From: Paenibacillus sp. FSL R7-0337
Lineage (GTDB): Bacteria > Bacillota > Bacilli > Paenibacillales > Paenibacillaceae
Length of the DNA stretch: 64,000 bases
Direction: 5' to 3'
NCBI RefSeq assembly: GCF_037969875.1
Contig: NZ_CP150218.1
Span: 310,001-374,000 of the forward strand
The translations under genes and the position numbers were made by a program. The stretch's first letter is position 1, and every line of letters starts with the position of its first letter. This document shows positions 16,056-25,692 of this stretch, in pieces. The notes under the pieces were generated by a model. That model had not been told where the DNA came from, did not search any database, and worked only from the letters and a program-made list of their open reading frames with translations.

Positions 16056-17450
16056 ATGGAGCCTATGATTACGGCCGGACTAGATATCGGAACCACTTCC
16101 ATCTCCGGGCTGCTATACGATCTGGAGAAGCGTACGATTCTGCATAGCCTTACGGAAGCGCAAGCGAGCCTGCCTTTCAGCCTGAATCAGGAATGGGAGC
16201 AGCTGCAGGACCCGGAATTGATTATGAAGCAGGTGGAACGTATAGTTGAACGTCTGCTGGCGCACCAGCCGGAAGTAACGGGAATTGGCTTAACTGGGCA
16301 GATGCATGGGATTGTCTATTTGGATAAAAGCGGGAGGGCAATAGGTCCGCTGTATACCTGGCAGGACGGACGGGCCGGACAGCTCACCGGAGGGGCGGGC
16401 AGTCCTACCTATGCGCAGCAGTTCAGTGACCTTACCGGTTACACTGTAGCTCCCGGCTTTGGACTCGCCACCCATTACTATAATGTGTGCCGGCAGCTTG
16501 TCCCTGAGCGCGCAGTCGGCTTCTGCACGATTGCGGACTATATCGCGATGAGGCTGGCGAACGGTGATATTCCCCTGATCGATGCAACGCAGGCAGCGGG
16601 GATTGGAGGCTTCAGTCTGCGGACAGGAGATTTCGATAGAACCGCGATTCATTTAGCCGGGATCGAGCCTGCGTTTTTGCCGCAGGTCGTATCCTCCGGG
16701 ACGGCAATCGGTAGCACATCACAAGGCATTCCCGTGTATACCTCGTTCGGGGATAATCAGGCCAGCTTCCTGGGCAGTGTGCCCCAGCTAGGAGATTCTC
16801 TGCTGCTGAACATCGGAACAGGGAGCCAGCTTTCGGCCTGGGTACCTGTCTGTGATAACGCTCCTTCCGCGATGGAAGTACGCCCGTTCCCTGGCGGCGG
16901 GGTGCTGATGGTTGGCGCAGCTTTGAGCGGCGGCAAATCGTATGCCTTGCTGGAGGGATTCTTCCGGCAGGTGATCACCGCATACACCGGAGAAGCGCCG
17001 GCGGATGTCTATTCCCTGATGTCCAGGCTGCTCAGTGAACAGGTTCCAGGCAGCGGCAGCACAGCGCTTACGGTGAATACACAGTTCCTGGGGACAAGGA
17101 CAGCCCCGGAGAAGCGCGGCAGTGTAAAAGGAATCACGCTGGAGAATTTTACTCCCGGCGGGCTGGCCCATGCTTTTCTACAAGGAATGGTAGATGAACT
17201 GCACGGCTTCCTGACAGAAATGGAACCGCAGGGTGCGAACACATTCACCCGTCTTATAGGCTCAGGCAATGCGCTGCGGACGAATCCGGTGCTGTGCGCC
17301 AAGGCCGAAGCAGCCTTCGGGCTATCGCTTGAGCTTGGTGAACATGCTGAAGAAGCGGCGGTAGGAGCGGCGCTCTGTGCCGCTGTGGGCAGCGGGGAGA
17401 TCACCAGCTTCAGTGAAGCTGGTGCTTACCTTAGAGCAGAGCCCAGCTGA
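16056..17450 (+). CDS. FGGY-family carbohydrate kinase, sedoheptulokinase-like
   Basis: Protein of 464 residues with the FGGY actin-like ATPase fold: GLDIGTTSISGLLYD at the N terminus, the GLTGQMHGI segment, YTWQDGR, which resembles sedoheptulokinase more than xylulokinase, and a phosphate-binding LLNIGTGSQLS. It phosphorylates a sugar at the expense of ATP. The exact sugar is uncertain. Possible starts are ATG at 16032, 16056 and 16065. AGAGGG at 16044-16049 favours 16056. It is flanked by two copies of the dispersed repeat and has no sugar transporter nearby. Confidence 0.82.
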   Translation: MEPMITAGLDIGTTSISGLLYDLEKRTILHSLTEAQASLPFSLNQEWEQLQDPELIMKQVERIVERLLAHQPEVTGIGLTGQMHGIVYLDKSGRAIGPLYTWQDGRAGQLTGGAGSPTYAQQFSDLTGYTVAPGFGLATHYYNVCRQLVPERAVGFCTIADYIAMRLANGDIPLIDATQAAGIGGFSLRTGDFDRTAIHLAGIEPAFLPQVVSSGTAIGSTSQGIPVYTSFGDNQASFLGSVPQLGDSLLLNIGTGSQLSAWVPVCDNAPSAMEVRPFPGGGVLMVGAALSGGKSYALLEGFFRQVITAYTGEAPADVYSLMSRLLSEQVPGSGSTALTVNTQFLGTRTAPEKRGSVKGITLENFTPGGLAHAFLQGMVDELHGFLTEMEPQGANTFTRLIGSGNALRTNPVLCAKAEAAFGLSLELGEHAEEAAVGAALCAAVGSGEITSFSEAGAYLRAEPS

Positions 17451-17591
17451 GTTAACAGGAAGGGGGCGGACCCGAAAGTGATTTACTATGAGCGGCGATA
17501 GCCCCTTGCAGAAATCGCCGGAAGCCCTGCTTGTTCTCCAGTTGTCGCAAGTTTTGGTTTGCTTTTAGAGGATGGAAGAGCCAACTCTCGG

Positions 17592-17740
17592 TTAAACAGT
17601 GGAGCGGGCAGAACGATCCGCGGACAAGCAAAGCGTTCGCCTTTGTGTCCGGATTTTCACCACTAAGGGGGATGAAAAAAATCTGGATACAACAGCGATG
17701 GGAACAACGTTCTGTTTGCGGAGCGTCCACCCAAGTGCTC
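17592..17740. repeat. Dispersed structured repeat, copy 1
   Basis: About 145 bp closely matching 50851-50996 in the same orientation (both begin TTAAACAG and end near GTGCT). TGTGTCCGGATTTT (17644-17657) pairs with AAAATCTGGATACA (17678-17691). The positions that differ from copy 2 change on both arms, keeping pairing. 17451-17591 shows no gene. Confidence 0.85.
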
Positions 17741-17760
17741 ACATAGATTCTACCCATCTT

Positions 17761-17789
17761 CCCTGACACCGTCTGTCAGGGGAGTTTTA
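17761..17789 (+). terminator. Terminator between the kinase and DJ-1 genes
   Basis: CCCTGACA (17761-17768), loop CCGTC, TGTCAGGG (17774-17781), then GAGTTTTA. Confidence 0.75.
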
Positions 17790-17830
17790 CTATAATAGGC
17801 TATATCAAATAGTGATGGGAGAGTTGCAAT

Positions 17831-18466
17831 ATGCAAAACAGAAAAGCTTACCTATATGTATTCAATACGATGTCAGACTGGGAATACGGGTATTTGACCG
17901 CTGAACTGAACACAGGAAGATACTTCAAAAAGGGGACAGCATCATTAAGAGTCATCACAGTATCCGCCACCAAAGAATCGGTTACAACTATGGGCGGACT
18001 CACAGTACAGCCGGATTTAACCCTGGATGAGTGTAGTTTGGCAAGCGGCGATCTATTGATTTTGCCTGGAGGGAATACGTGGGGAGAGGCGGAGAATCAG
18101 CCGGTCTTGGATAGGGCTCACGAAGCGCTCAAGCTCGGTGTGGCCGTTGCTGCTATTTGCGGGGCGACCGCGGCGCTGGCGGATAAGGGTTATCTGGATG
18201 TTGTGCCGCATACAAGCAACAACCTGGATTATCTGAAAATGGTCAGTCCCGGCTATAAAGGGGAAGCTTATCATGAGGATGGGCCTGTAGCTGTCAGCGG
18301 GAAGCTGGTCACGGCATCGGGCATCGCTCCGCTGGAGTTCGCGAGGGAAGTGCTAAGGGTCTTAGAGGTATTTGCTCCAGCTACCTTGGATGCATGGTAC
18401 AGTCTTAACAAGACCCAGGAGACCGAATACTTTTTCCAGCTTATGGGTTCGTTAGATCAGGGGTAA
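17831..18466 (+). CDS. DJ-1/PfpI family protein
   Basis: Protein of 211 residues of the class I glutamine amidotransferase-like superfamily. The nucleophile elbow AICGATAAL places the reactive Cys at residue 110, and LLILPGG is at 75-81. Family members include deglycase-like, protease-like and stress chaperone proteins, so the reaction is undecided. A TATAAT at 17791-17796 suggests its own promoter. It looks monocistronic. Confidence 0.87.
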   Translation: MQNRKAYLYVFNTMSDWEYGYLTAELNTGRYFKKGTASLRVITVSATKESVTTMGGLTVQPDLTLDECSLASGDLLILPGGNTWGEAENQPVLDRAHEALKLGVAVAAICGATAALADKGYLDVVPHTSNNLDYLKMVSPGYKGEAYHEDGPVAVSGKLVTASGIAPLEFAREVLRVLEVFAPATLDAWYSLNKTQETEYFFQLMGSLDQG

Positions 18467-18491
18467 ACAGGAAATATTGTAACATCTATCA

Positions 18492-18520
18492 TTGACAAAA
18501 AATATTATATATGCTATAAT
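18492..18520 (+). promoter_or_regulatory. Consensus sigma-A promoter of the methyltransferase gene
   Basis: TTGACA (18492-18497), 17-base spacer, TATAAT (18515-18520) with an upstream TG (extended -10). Both hexamers are perfect, which is rare in this window and predicts strong transcription unless attenuated. Confidence 0.85.
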
Positions 18521-18550
18521 TTACATATTAGTATTTTGTGTATATAATAA

Positions 18551-18582
18551 GGTTCTCCTGGCCAGGGGGAATCTTATTTTTT
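18551..18582 (+). terminator. Leader hairpin with T tract just before the methyltransferase RBS
   Basis: GGTTCTCCT (18551-18559) pairs with AGGGGGAATC (18564-18573) around GGCC, with one bulge and some G-U pairs, followed by TTATTTTTT. It sits about 30 bases after the predicted transcription start and ends next to the GGAGG of the gene, so it may be a transcription attenuator. Confidence 0.6.
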
Positions 18583-18597
18583 ATGGAGGAACCACCA

Positions 18598-19515
18598 ATG
18601 AAGCAGAACAAGTCCAGCATAACTGCCTTAGTGTCCGCATTTGGCCGCGCATATCACAGTCAATTTGACAGTCCGAAGATCATCGATGATTATGTCGCAC
18701 AGAAGCTGATATCACCGCAGGAGTTCGCGGATATCCGCAGGAATATGGTGCAGGGGATTACTTTCTTCAATCCCGAGATCGCGGAGAGGTACCCGGATGA
18801 TCCTGAAGCCATCTTGAGATGGATTGTCCACGTTCAGTTATCCCCCACGCCGCTGGCACGTGCTGCCTACTGTGAGGCCATAGTGCTGCATGAGCTGAGT
18901 CTCGGGCTGAAGCAGTATGTAATTCTTGGTGCGGGGCTGGACAGCTTTGCCTATCGTTATCCTGAACTAGGGGAGCAGCTGGAGATCTTTGAAGTGGACG
19001 CTCCGGCTACACAGGCGTTCAAGCAGCAGCGGCTCAGCGATGGACAGCTTGCGGTTCCGGGGAATCTCCACATGGTTCCCATGGATTTTACAGGCGGATT
19101 TGCTTATCCCAGTCTGCTCGCACAGGGGTTCGATCCTGATGTCAAAACCCTATTCAGCCTGCTGGGGGTATCCTACTACCTCACGAAGGAGGAGAATGCC
19201 CGCTTGATCAGCGCAATGTTCGCGAATCTGCCTGCCGGAAGCTCCATCGTGCTGGATTATGCAGATGAGCGGCTATGGGAGGAGCAGGGCTTGTCCGGCC
19301 GGGTTGGCAAAATGGTTCAGCTGGCTGCCGCCGGCGGCGAACCCATGCAATCCTGTTTTTCTTACGCGGAGATGGAGCAGTTGCTGGCTGAGGCCGGTCT
19401 GCTGGTCTACGAGCACCTGTCCCCGGAAGCCATCCAGGACCGGTTCTTCGGTAACCGTTCGGATGACCTTGCTGCTTTTGAGACAATTCATTATATTCAT
19501 GCGGTCAAGCGGTAG
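18598..19515 (+). CDS. Class I SAM-dependent methyltransferase, LCMT/Tcmp family
   Basis: Protein of 305 residues. The SAM motif is ILGAGLDSFAYRY (about 110-122), followed by an acidic FEVDAPATQ and the LLGVSYYL segment found in leucine carboxyl methyltransferase-like (PPM1/Tcmp) proteins, which O-methylate acids or polyketides. The frame continues upstream to 18538, but GGAGG at 18584-18588 fits the ATG at 18598. It is driven by a near-perfect promoter with a terminator-like leader, so conditional expression is likely. The substrate is unknown. Confidence 0.85.
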   Translation: MKQNKSSITALVSAFGRAYHSQFDSPKIIDDYVAQKLISPQEFADIRRNMVQGITFFNPEIAERYPDDPEAILRWIVHVQLSPTPLARAAYCEAIVLHELSLGLKQYVILGAGLDSFAYRYPELGEQLEIFEVDAPATQAFKQQRLSDGQLAVPGNLHMVPMDFTGGFAYPSLLAQGFDPDVKTLFSLLGVSYYLTKEENARLISAMFANLPAGSSIVLDYADERLWEEQGLSGRVGKMVQLAAAGGEPMQSCFSYAEMEQLLAEAGLLVYEHLSPEAIQDRFFGNRSDDLAAFETIHYIHAVKR

Positions 19516-19538
19516 CGTCCAGATGTCATAATCCTGCA

Positions 19539-20132
19539 TTAAGGCGTCTCTTCATAGATAAAAGCCTCCACCGCCGCGATTGCAACATTCCTGTCGGGAT
19601 GGGAGTTGTCAATCTGTGCGACATGCGCAGGCGGAAGCGGCCAGGCTACCGTGCGGCTGCCGAGGGAAGCGCTGAATTGTTCCCAGTGGGTGAACTTCCA
19701 CGCATCCAGCGGTGAGCGTCTGCCCTCAATCCGCTGACGGTACACGGCGGCATCCGACAGGCTTACCATGACTACCTTGACCTCAACTTCCTCTAAAGTG
19801 CGCCCTACGCGCGCCAGTTCGCGGCCGATCCACTCCGGATCGGCCGCTTCTTTGGTGAAGGGACCCACCACATAGATATCGCTGGACAGGCCGATATTAT
19901 CGAGCGCGGCATCCATGGTGATGCGGTAGCCGAGATCGCGGCATAATCTTTTATACTCATCGGAATCTCTGTCGTCAGGGTCAAGCCCGTGCATAGTCAT
20001 GATCGCGGTTGCTGCCGGACGCAGCAGAATGTCCATATCGAACACCGCCGCCGGACGCCGGGCCGCAACAGCCTTGGCCAACGTGGTTTTGCCCGCCCCT
20101 CCGGGTCCGAGGAAAAATACCAGCTTGTTCAT
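19539..20132 (-). CDS. P-loop AAA-family ATPase, small-molecule kinase-like
   Basis: Protein of 197 residues with Walker A GPGGAGKTT near residue 9 and an acidic FDMD strand soon after, the layout of small nucleoside or metabolite kinases. A GTG nine bases upstream is in frame, but AAGGAG is eight bases before the ATG at 20132. It is convergent with the methyltransferase gene, 23 bases apart, with no clear terminator between them. Its substrate is unknown. Confidence 0.8.
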   Translation of the reverse strand: MNKLVFFLGPGGAGKTTLAKAVAARRPAAVFDMDILLRPAATAIMTMHGLDPDDRDSDEYKRLCRDLGYRITMDAALDNIGLSSDIYVVGPFTKEAADPEWIGRELARVGRTLEEVEVKVVMVSLSDAAVYRQRIEGRRSPLDAWKFTHWEQFSASLGSRTVAWPLPPAHVAQIDNSHPDRNVAIAAVEAFIYEETP

Positions 20133-20251
20133 CTGTTTCACTCCTTAAATTCCCTTGTTGCGCTGCCCAAAGGATACGTTAGTCATAAAGTTGGTAGCTT
20201 GTGAGCTGTCATGCCAATTTTAGTATAGCAGGAAGGGGAGCTTGGAATATT

Positions 20252-20725
20252 TTAATAATCAGTTTCAAATATTTTTTTGCTTTCAATACTTAAGAATGTG
20301 ATTTTTAGTTGAGCAGTAGGGTTCCATATTCTATTATCCTTGATGATTAGATATTTCTCTCCTCCGTATTGATACTCTCTAGTTTTGCCATCTATGAGTA
20401 CTACATAGGTCTTAGCATCTCTCAAGACTTGTAAATTATTTATAATGAACCCTATTGAGCCCTTCTCTAGACCACCGATGACAATCCCTTCTTTAATTAA
20501 TCCCGTTGATTTAACATAATCAGAGGAACTTCGATAAATATAAACATCAGGTGAGCTAAAAATATAATATTCGTTGTTATCTAATTTCTGTATCGACACA
20601 TGATCGAGGTTCTTACTGTTAATAAATTGATCAATGTCTTTTTGGGTGATATCTTCTCTAACGTTACATCCAACTAACAGTAATAATAAACAAAAAAAGA
20701 TTAGGTTTCTCCATTTAAATTTCAT
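20252..20725 (-). CDS. Putative lipoprotein of unknown function, AT-rich
   Basis: Protein of 157 residues. The N terminus has a basic start (MKFKWRN), a hydrophobic core and a lipobox LLVGC, so Cys20 should be lipid-modified at the outer face of the membrane. The mature part is rich in Asp, Asn, Lys and Tyr and has no motif I recognise. The gene is clearly more AT-rich than its neighbours, which suggests acquisition. Expression and function are unknown. Confidence 0.72.
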   Translation of the reverse strand: MKFKWRNLIFFCLLLLLVGCNVREDITQKDIDQFINSKNLDHVSIQKLDNNEYYIFSSPDVYIYRSSSDYVKSTGLIKEGIVIGGLEKGSIGFIINNLQVLRDAKTYVVLIDGKTREYQYGGEKYLIIKDNRIWNPTAQLKITFLSIESKKIFETDY

Positions 20726-20935
20726 GTATCCTCCAACTATTTTATTGAATAAAATGTAATTTATTTACCCTTAAAGTATAGACACACAAAGTTGCATTTT
20801 ACAAGGTTGCCCACTATCACTACTCTGAGCAAGTACTTATCATTGTGACTACGATCAGAAGGTAATGATATGATAGATTAACTGTACATTGAAGCAGGAA
20901 ACGAAGCAGACAGAGGGTAAAAGGAGGACAACTAT

Positions 20936-21430
20936 ATGATCACCATCCGTCCCATTGAGCAGAGGGATAATGCAGCCATTGAGAGGATTATCCGGGAATG
21001 CCTGATTGAATTCGGCGGCAACCGCGAAGGCTTGGCCTGGGCAGATGACAGCCTGCATGACTTATATACCTATTATAATAGCGCGGCGAACCGGGCGTAC
21101 TGGATTGTGGAAGTGGACGGGCAGGTGGCAGGCGGCTGTGGGATTGCGGCTTTTGATGAAACGCAGCAGATCTGTGAATTGCAGAAAATGTACCTGTCCG
21201 CAGCCATCCGCGGCCAAGGCGTTGCAGCAGAGCTGCTGGATACGGCGCTTGCCTTCGCTAAGCAGCATTACCGCAAGTGTTACCTGGAGACGCTGCTGAC
21301 GATGCAGGCCGCTGGACGCTTCTATGTCAAGCACGGGTTCAGCACGCTCGATGGCCCGCTTGCCGGTTCCGAGCACTATGCCTGCGATGCATGGTATATC
21401 CGGGACTTACATGAACTTAATATTCTATGA
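20936..21430 (+). CDS. GNAT family N-acetyltransferase
   Basis: Protein of 164 residues covering one full GNAT domain. The beta4 strand CELQKMYLSAAIRGQGVAAELL contains the acetyl-CoA loop RGQGVA, and the end RFYVKHGFSTL is typical. AAAGGAGG precedes the ATG. The gene is monocistronic with a strong terminator. Its acceptor is unknown. Confidence 0.92.
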   Translation: MITIRPIEQRDNAAIERIIRECLIEFGGNREGLAWADDSLHDLYTYYNSAANRAYWIVEVDGQVAGGCGIAAFDETQQICELQKMYLSAAIRGQGVAAELLDTALAFAKQHYRKCYLETLLTMQAAGRFYVKHGFSTLDGPLAGSEHYACDAWYIRDLHELNIL

Positions 21431-21453
21431 ACACATTTACATTCTATTGAAAA

Positions 21454-21497
21454 GGTCAATTATGGTGGTCAGATTCTGCCATAGTTGATCTTTTTTT
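21454..21497 (+). terminator. Terminator after the GNAT gene
   Basis: GGTCAATTATGG (21454-21465) pairs with CCATAGTTGATC (21479-21490), followed by seven T. Confidence 0.88.
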
Positions 21498-21560
21498 ATT
21501 CTTGGCTGCTCTCAATGATCACTTTCATTGAATTACCTATCTTTTCCGTAGAAATAGCTA

Positions 21561-21607
21561 TTAAAGAGTGCTCTGCATTAAACCTATAATGAGTGTGTAT
21601 TGCAGAG
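21561..21607 (+). promoter_or_regulatory. Candidate glucanase promoter inside a 7-bp inverted repeat
   Basis: TTAAAG (21561-21566), 18 bases, TATAAT (21585-21590). CTCTGCA (21571-21577) and TGCAGAG (21601-21607) flank the -10, a possible operator. The 21431-21721 gap otherwise shows only the GNAT terminator. Confidence 0.45.
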
Positions 21608-21721
21608 AGGGGAGGGTGGAGGCTGAGATATTCTTCGATTTTGTAATAGTTGTAATCGCTATCATCAGAGGGCTGTGAATATCACTGTGTGTCGTTCCAC
21701 ATCAGATTAAGGAGGAATAGA

Positions 21722-24700
21722 ATGCGCAACAAGTATGTTACATGGTCGCTTGTAGTTACACTGCTCATCTCAACACTCTTCATGGCGGCCGGTCCGCTGA
21801 CCCGTTCGTCGGCTGCTGGCGGAACGAATCTGGTACTCAACAAAACCATTACCGCCAGCGGGCAATCCCAGAATTATACGCCGGATAACATTAAGGACAG
21901 CAATCAGGGTACGTATTGGGAGAGTACAAATAATGCTTTTCCCCAGTGGATTCAGGTGGATCTGGGGACGCTTACCAGTATAGACCAGCTTGTATTGAAG
22001 TTACCGGTCAGCTGGGAGACGCGGACGCAGACACTGGCGGTACAGGGTAGTACGAATGGCACTAGCTTTACAGATATTGCTGGTGCGTCTGCGTACGAAT
22101 TCAATCCTTCGGTGGCAGGCAATACGGTCACAATTAACTTCACCGCTGTCAGCACGCGTTATGTCCGTCTGCTGTTCAGTGCGAATACTGCATGGCCTGC
22201 GGGCCAATTGTCCGAGCTTGAAATCTACGGTGCCAGCAGCCCAACTCCTGCGCCTACAGCCGGGCCTACTGCATCACCGGTTCCAGCGGGCACCTATGAA
22301 GCAGAGGCTGCTGCCTTATCCGGCGGGGCGCAAGTGAACACGGACCATGCCGGATACTCCGGTACAGGCTTTGTGGACAACTATCTGGCCCAAGGTCCTG
22401 CTACCACTTTCACGGTCAATGTGCCTGCGGCGGGTACACGGAATGTTACACTGAAGTATGCTAATGCAAGCGGTAGTGACAAGACGATCAGTATCTACGT
22501 GAACGGAGTTAAGCAGCGCCAGACCACCTTGCCGAACCTGACGAACTGGGACACCTGGAGCACGAAGACTGAAGCCCTCCCGCTGAATGCTGGCAGTAAT
22601 AGCATTGCTTACAAATACGATGCGGGGGATACGGGCAACGTCAATTTGGATCTAATTACGGTAGCGTCTGCAATCATCGCCACGCCCGCACCTTCACCTA
22701 CAACAACTCCAACACCTGTACCTACAGCGACCCCGATCCCTACCAATACAGCGGTTCCTACTTCCACACCTGCTTCATCTGCTACACCAACACCAGTGCC
22801 GACAACATCCCCAACGCCTACAGTCACACCAACTCCAACAGCGACGGCTTCCCCTGGTGGTAATATTGCGCTTGGTAAAACGATCAATGCCTCCTCCAGC
22901 ACACAGAATTTCGTTGCTGCCAATGCGAACGATACCAACACGGCTACTTATTGGGAAGGCAGCGGGAATCCCAGCGCTCTTACGCTCGACCTTGGAGCCA
23001 ACTATACAATCTCATCGATTGTGCTGAAGCTGAATCCGGCGGCCGAATGGGCGACCCGGACCCAGAACATTCAAGTACTCGGACACAATCAGTCAACGAC
23101 GACCTTCAGTAGCCTCGTTTCAGCTCAAAGCTACAACTTCAATCCGGCTTCGGGCAACACGGTGACCATTCCCGTGACGGCAACCGTTAAGCGGCTGCAG
23201 CTGTCCATTACTGCCAACTCCGGTGCGCCAGCTGGACAGATCGCTGAATTCCAGGTATACGGCACACCGGCAGCGAACCCGGATCTGACGATTACAGGCA
23301 TGAGCTGGACTCCTGCTTCTCCGGTAGAGACAGGCAGTGTAACTCTGAATGCAACGGTAAAAAACATTGGCAATGCCGCAGCAGCAGCCACCACTGTCAA
23401 TTTCTATCTGAACAACGAGCTGGCGGGTTCGGCACCGGTAACGGCTTTGGCAGCAGGAGCTTCGGCATCCGTCTCCTACAATGCAGGGACGCTAACAGCC
23501 GGAACTTATCCGCTGAGTGCCAAGGTCGATGAAGCGAGCCAGATTATTGAGCAGAATGAAAGCAATAATAGCTATACTAATCCTGCTTCCTTAGTCATTG
23601 CTCCTGTGTCCAGCTCCGACTTGACCGCAGCGACCTCCTGGTCACCGGGAACACCGGCTGCGGGGAGTAACGTGGCCTTCAATGTCAGTCTCAAAAATCA
23701 GGGCAACCTTGCTTCCGCAGGCAGTGCCCATGGAATAACTGTAGCCCTGAAGAATGCCGCAGGCTCTACCTTGCAGACCTTCACAGGCTCCTACACCGGC
23801 GTAATTGCAGCCGGAGCTTTGGTAGAGGTGTCTCTCCCCGGCACCTGGAATGCAGTGAACGGCAATTACACGGTCACTACAACGATTGCCGCAGATGCGA
23901 ATGAGGTAACAACCAAGCAGGCCAACAACGTGAACAATGCTAACCTGGTCGTATATGCTTTACGCGGCGCAAGTGTTCCGTACAGCCGGTATGATACGGA
24001 GGATGCAACCCGCGGCGGCTCGGCGGCGCTCAGATCTGCACCGAATTTCGATCAGACGCTGACTGCCTCCGAGGCTTCGGGACAGAGTTATGTGGCCTTG
24101 CCTTCTAACGGAGCGTATGCCAAGTGGACAGTGAAGGCGGGGCAAGGCGGGGCGGGAGTCACCATGAGATTCACGATGCCGGATTCGGCAGACGGAATGG
24201 GTCTTACCGGTGCGCTTGACGTATATGTGAATGGAACCAAGGCCAAGACTATCCCGCTTACCTCTTATTATGGTTGGCAATACTTTTCTGGAGATCAGCC
24301 GGGGGATGCGCCGGGTGCCGGACGTCCGCTGTTCCGGTTCGATGAAGTCCACTGGAAGCTGGACACACCGCTTCAGCCCGGGGATGTAATCCGCATTCAG
24401 AAGAATAACGGAGACAGTCTGGAGTATGGTGTGGACTTCCTGGAGATTGAACCTGTACCGGCAGCCATCGCCCGTCCGGCCAACTCGGTGTCGGTCACCG
24501 ATTACGGCGCAGTGGCAGGAGACGGACAGGACGACCTGGCCGCCTTCAACAGTGCGGTTACAGACGCCGTCGCCAGCGGGAAATCTCTCTATATTCCGGC
24601 GGGAACTTTTAATCTGAGCAGCATGTGGGTCATTGGCTCGGTCAGCAATATGATTAACAACTTCACGGTCACCGGTGCAGGCTATTGGCACACCAATCTG

Positions 24701-25666
24701 CAATTTACGAATCCCAATGCAGCTGGCGGGGGCATCTCCTTCCGTGTTCAAGGCAAGCTGGATTTCAGCAATGTCTATATGAACTCGAATCTGAGATCAC
24801 GGTACAACCAGAATGCCATCTATAAAGGCCTGATGGATAACTTCGGCAACCATTCGGTCATCCATGACGTTTGGATTGAACATTTTGAGTGCGGCATGTG
24901 GGTGGGGGATTATGCGCGGACGCCGGCGATCTATGCGAACAATCTGCTTGTAGAGAACAGCCGCATCCGTAACAATCTGGCTGACGGTATCAACTTCTCC
25001 CAGGGGACCAGCAACTCTACCGTCCGTAATACCAATGTGCGCAATAACGGGGACGACGGACTGGCCGTCTGGCCGAGCAATACGTTCGGGGCGCCAGATG
25101 GGGTGAATAATACTTTTTCGTACAATACGATTGAGAATAACTGGCGTGCTGGCGCTATCGGCATCTTCGGGGGCAGCGGTCACAAGGCGGATCACAACTA
25201 CATTATCGACACGGTGGGCGGCTCCGGTATTCGGCTAAATACAACCTTCCCAGGGGCGCATTTCAACAGCAATACGGGGATGGTTTTCTCGGATACGACG
25301 ATTATGAACAGCGGCACCAGCCGTGACTTGTATGACGGAGAACGCGGGGCAATTGACCTTGAAGCTTCCTCTGACCCGATCAAGAATGTAACCTTCACGA
25401 ACATCGACATCATCAACACCCAGCGCGATGCGATCCAGTTCGGATACGGCGGCGGCTTCTCAGGTATCGTATTTAACAACATTAACATTAACGGCACCGG
25501 CCTCGATGGAGTAACCACTTCCCGATTCTCCGGCGCTCATAAGGGAGCGGCCATATACACGTATACCGGCAACGGCTCGGCGACCTTCAACAACCTGACG
25601 ACCAGCAATATTGCGTATCCAAGCTTGTATTATATTCAGAGCGGGTTTGGACTGGTGATTCAGTAG
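21722..25666 (+). CDS. Secreted multidomain alpha-1,3-glucanase (GH87, mycodextranase type)
   Basis: Protein of 1314 residues with a Sec signal peptide (about 1-31). In order: discoidin/F5-8C domain (35-170), CBM6-like domain (190-315), Thr/Pro-rich linker (322-378), second discoidin domain (380-515), two CARDB-like domains (520-735), a carbohydrate-binding-like region (740-905) and a right-handed beta-helix catalytic domain (915-1314). This order matches the known Paenibacillus and B. circulans GH87 enzymes. Asp1088 (ADGINF) and Asp1111-Asp1112 (NGDDGL) sit 23 and 24 residues apart, as do the catalytic Asp residues of characterised GH87 enzymes. It hydrolyses alpha-1,3-glucan of fungal walls or dental mutan outside the cell. 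AAGGAGG supports this start. Confidence 0.9.
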   Translation: MRNKYVTWSLVVTLLISTLFMAAGPLTRSSAAGGTNLVLNKTITASGQSQNYTPDNIKDSNQGTYWESTNNAFPQWIQVDLGTLTSIDQLVLKLPVSWETRTQTLAVQGSTNGTSFTDIAGASAYEFNPSVAGNTVTINFTAVSTRYVRLLFSANTAWPAGQLSELEIYGASSPTPAPTAGPTASPVPAGTYEAEAAALSGGAQVNTDHAGYSGTGFVDNYLAQGPATTFTVNVPAAGTRNVTLKYANASGSDKTISIYVNGVKQRQTTLPNLTNWDTWSTKTEALPLNAGSNSIAYKYDAGDTGNVNLDLITVASAIIATPAPSPTTTPTPVPTATPIPTNTAVPTSTPASSATPTPVPTTSPTPTVTPTPTATASPGGNIALGKTINASSSTQNFVAANANDTNTATYWEGSGNPSALTLDLGANYTISSIVLKLNPAAEWATRTQNIQVLGHNQSTTTFSSLVSAQSYNFNPASGNTVTIPVTATVKRLQLSITANSGAPAGQIAEFQVYGTPAANPDLTITGMSWTPASPVETGSVTLNATVKNIGNAAAAATTVNFYLNNELAGSAPVTALAAGASASVSYNAGTLTAGTYPLSAKVDEASQIIEQNESNNSYTNPASLVIAPVSSSDLTAATSWSPGTPAAGSNVAFNVSLKNQGNLASAGSAHGITVALKNAAGSTLQTFTGSYTGVIAAGALVEVSLPGTWNAVNGNYTVTTTIAADANEVTTKQANNVNNANLVVYALRGASVPYSRYDTEDATRGGSAALRSAPNFDQTLTASEASGQSYVALPSNGAYAKWTVKAGQGGAGVTMRFTMPDSADGMGLTGALDVYVNGTKAKTIPLTSYYGWQYFSGDQPGDAPGAGRPLFRFDEVHWKLDTPLQPGDVIRIQKNNGDSLEYGVDFLEIEPVPAAIARPANSVSVTDYGAVAGDGQDDLAAFNSAVTDAVASGKSLYIPAGTFNLSSMWVIGSVSNMINNFTVTGAGYWHTNLQFTNPNAAGGGISFRVQGKLDFSNVYMNSNLRSRYNQNAIYKGLMDNFGNHSVIHDVWIEHFECGMWVGDYARTPAIYANNLLVENSRIRNNLADGINFSQGTSNSTVRNTNVRNNGDDGLAVWPSNTFGAPDGVNNTFSYNTIENNWRAGAIGIFGGSGHKADHNYIIDTVGGSGIRLNTTFPGAHFNSNTGMVFSDTTIMNSGTSRDLYDGERGAIDLEASSDPIKNVTFTNIDIINTQRDAIQFGYGGGFSGIVFNNININGTGLDGVTTSRFSGAHKGAAIYTYTGNGSATFNNLTTSNIAYPSLYYIQSGFGLVIQ

Positions 25667-25692
25667 GCAGGGTGAAGAGTGTAGAGGTGAAG

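Noticed and set aside
18527..18550. Three-codon leader peptide (TTG TGT ATA TAA) controlling the methyltransferase
   Set aside because: No ribosome site is visible and such short frames are common in AT-rich DNA. Only the hairpin and T tract are reported.
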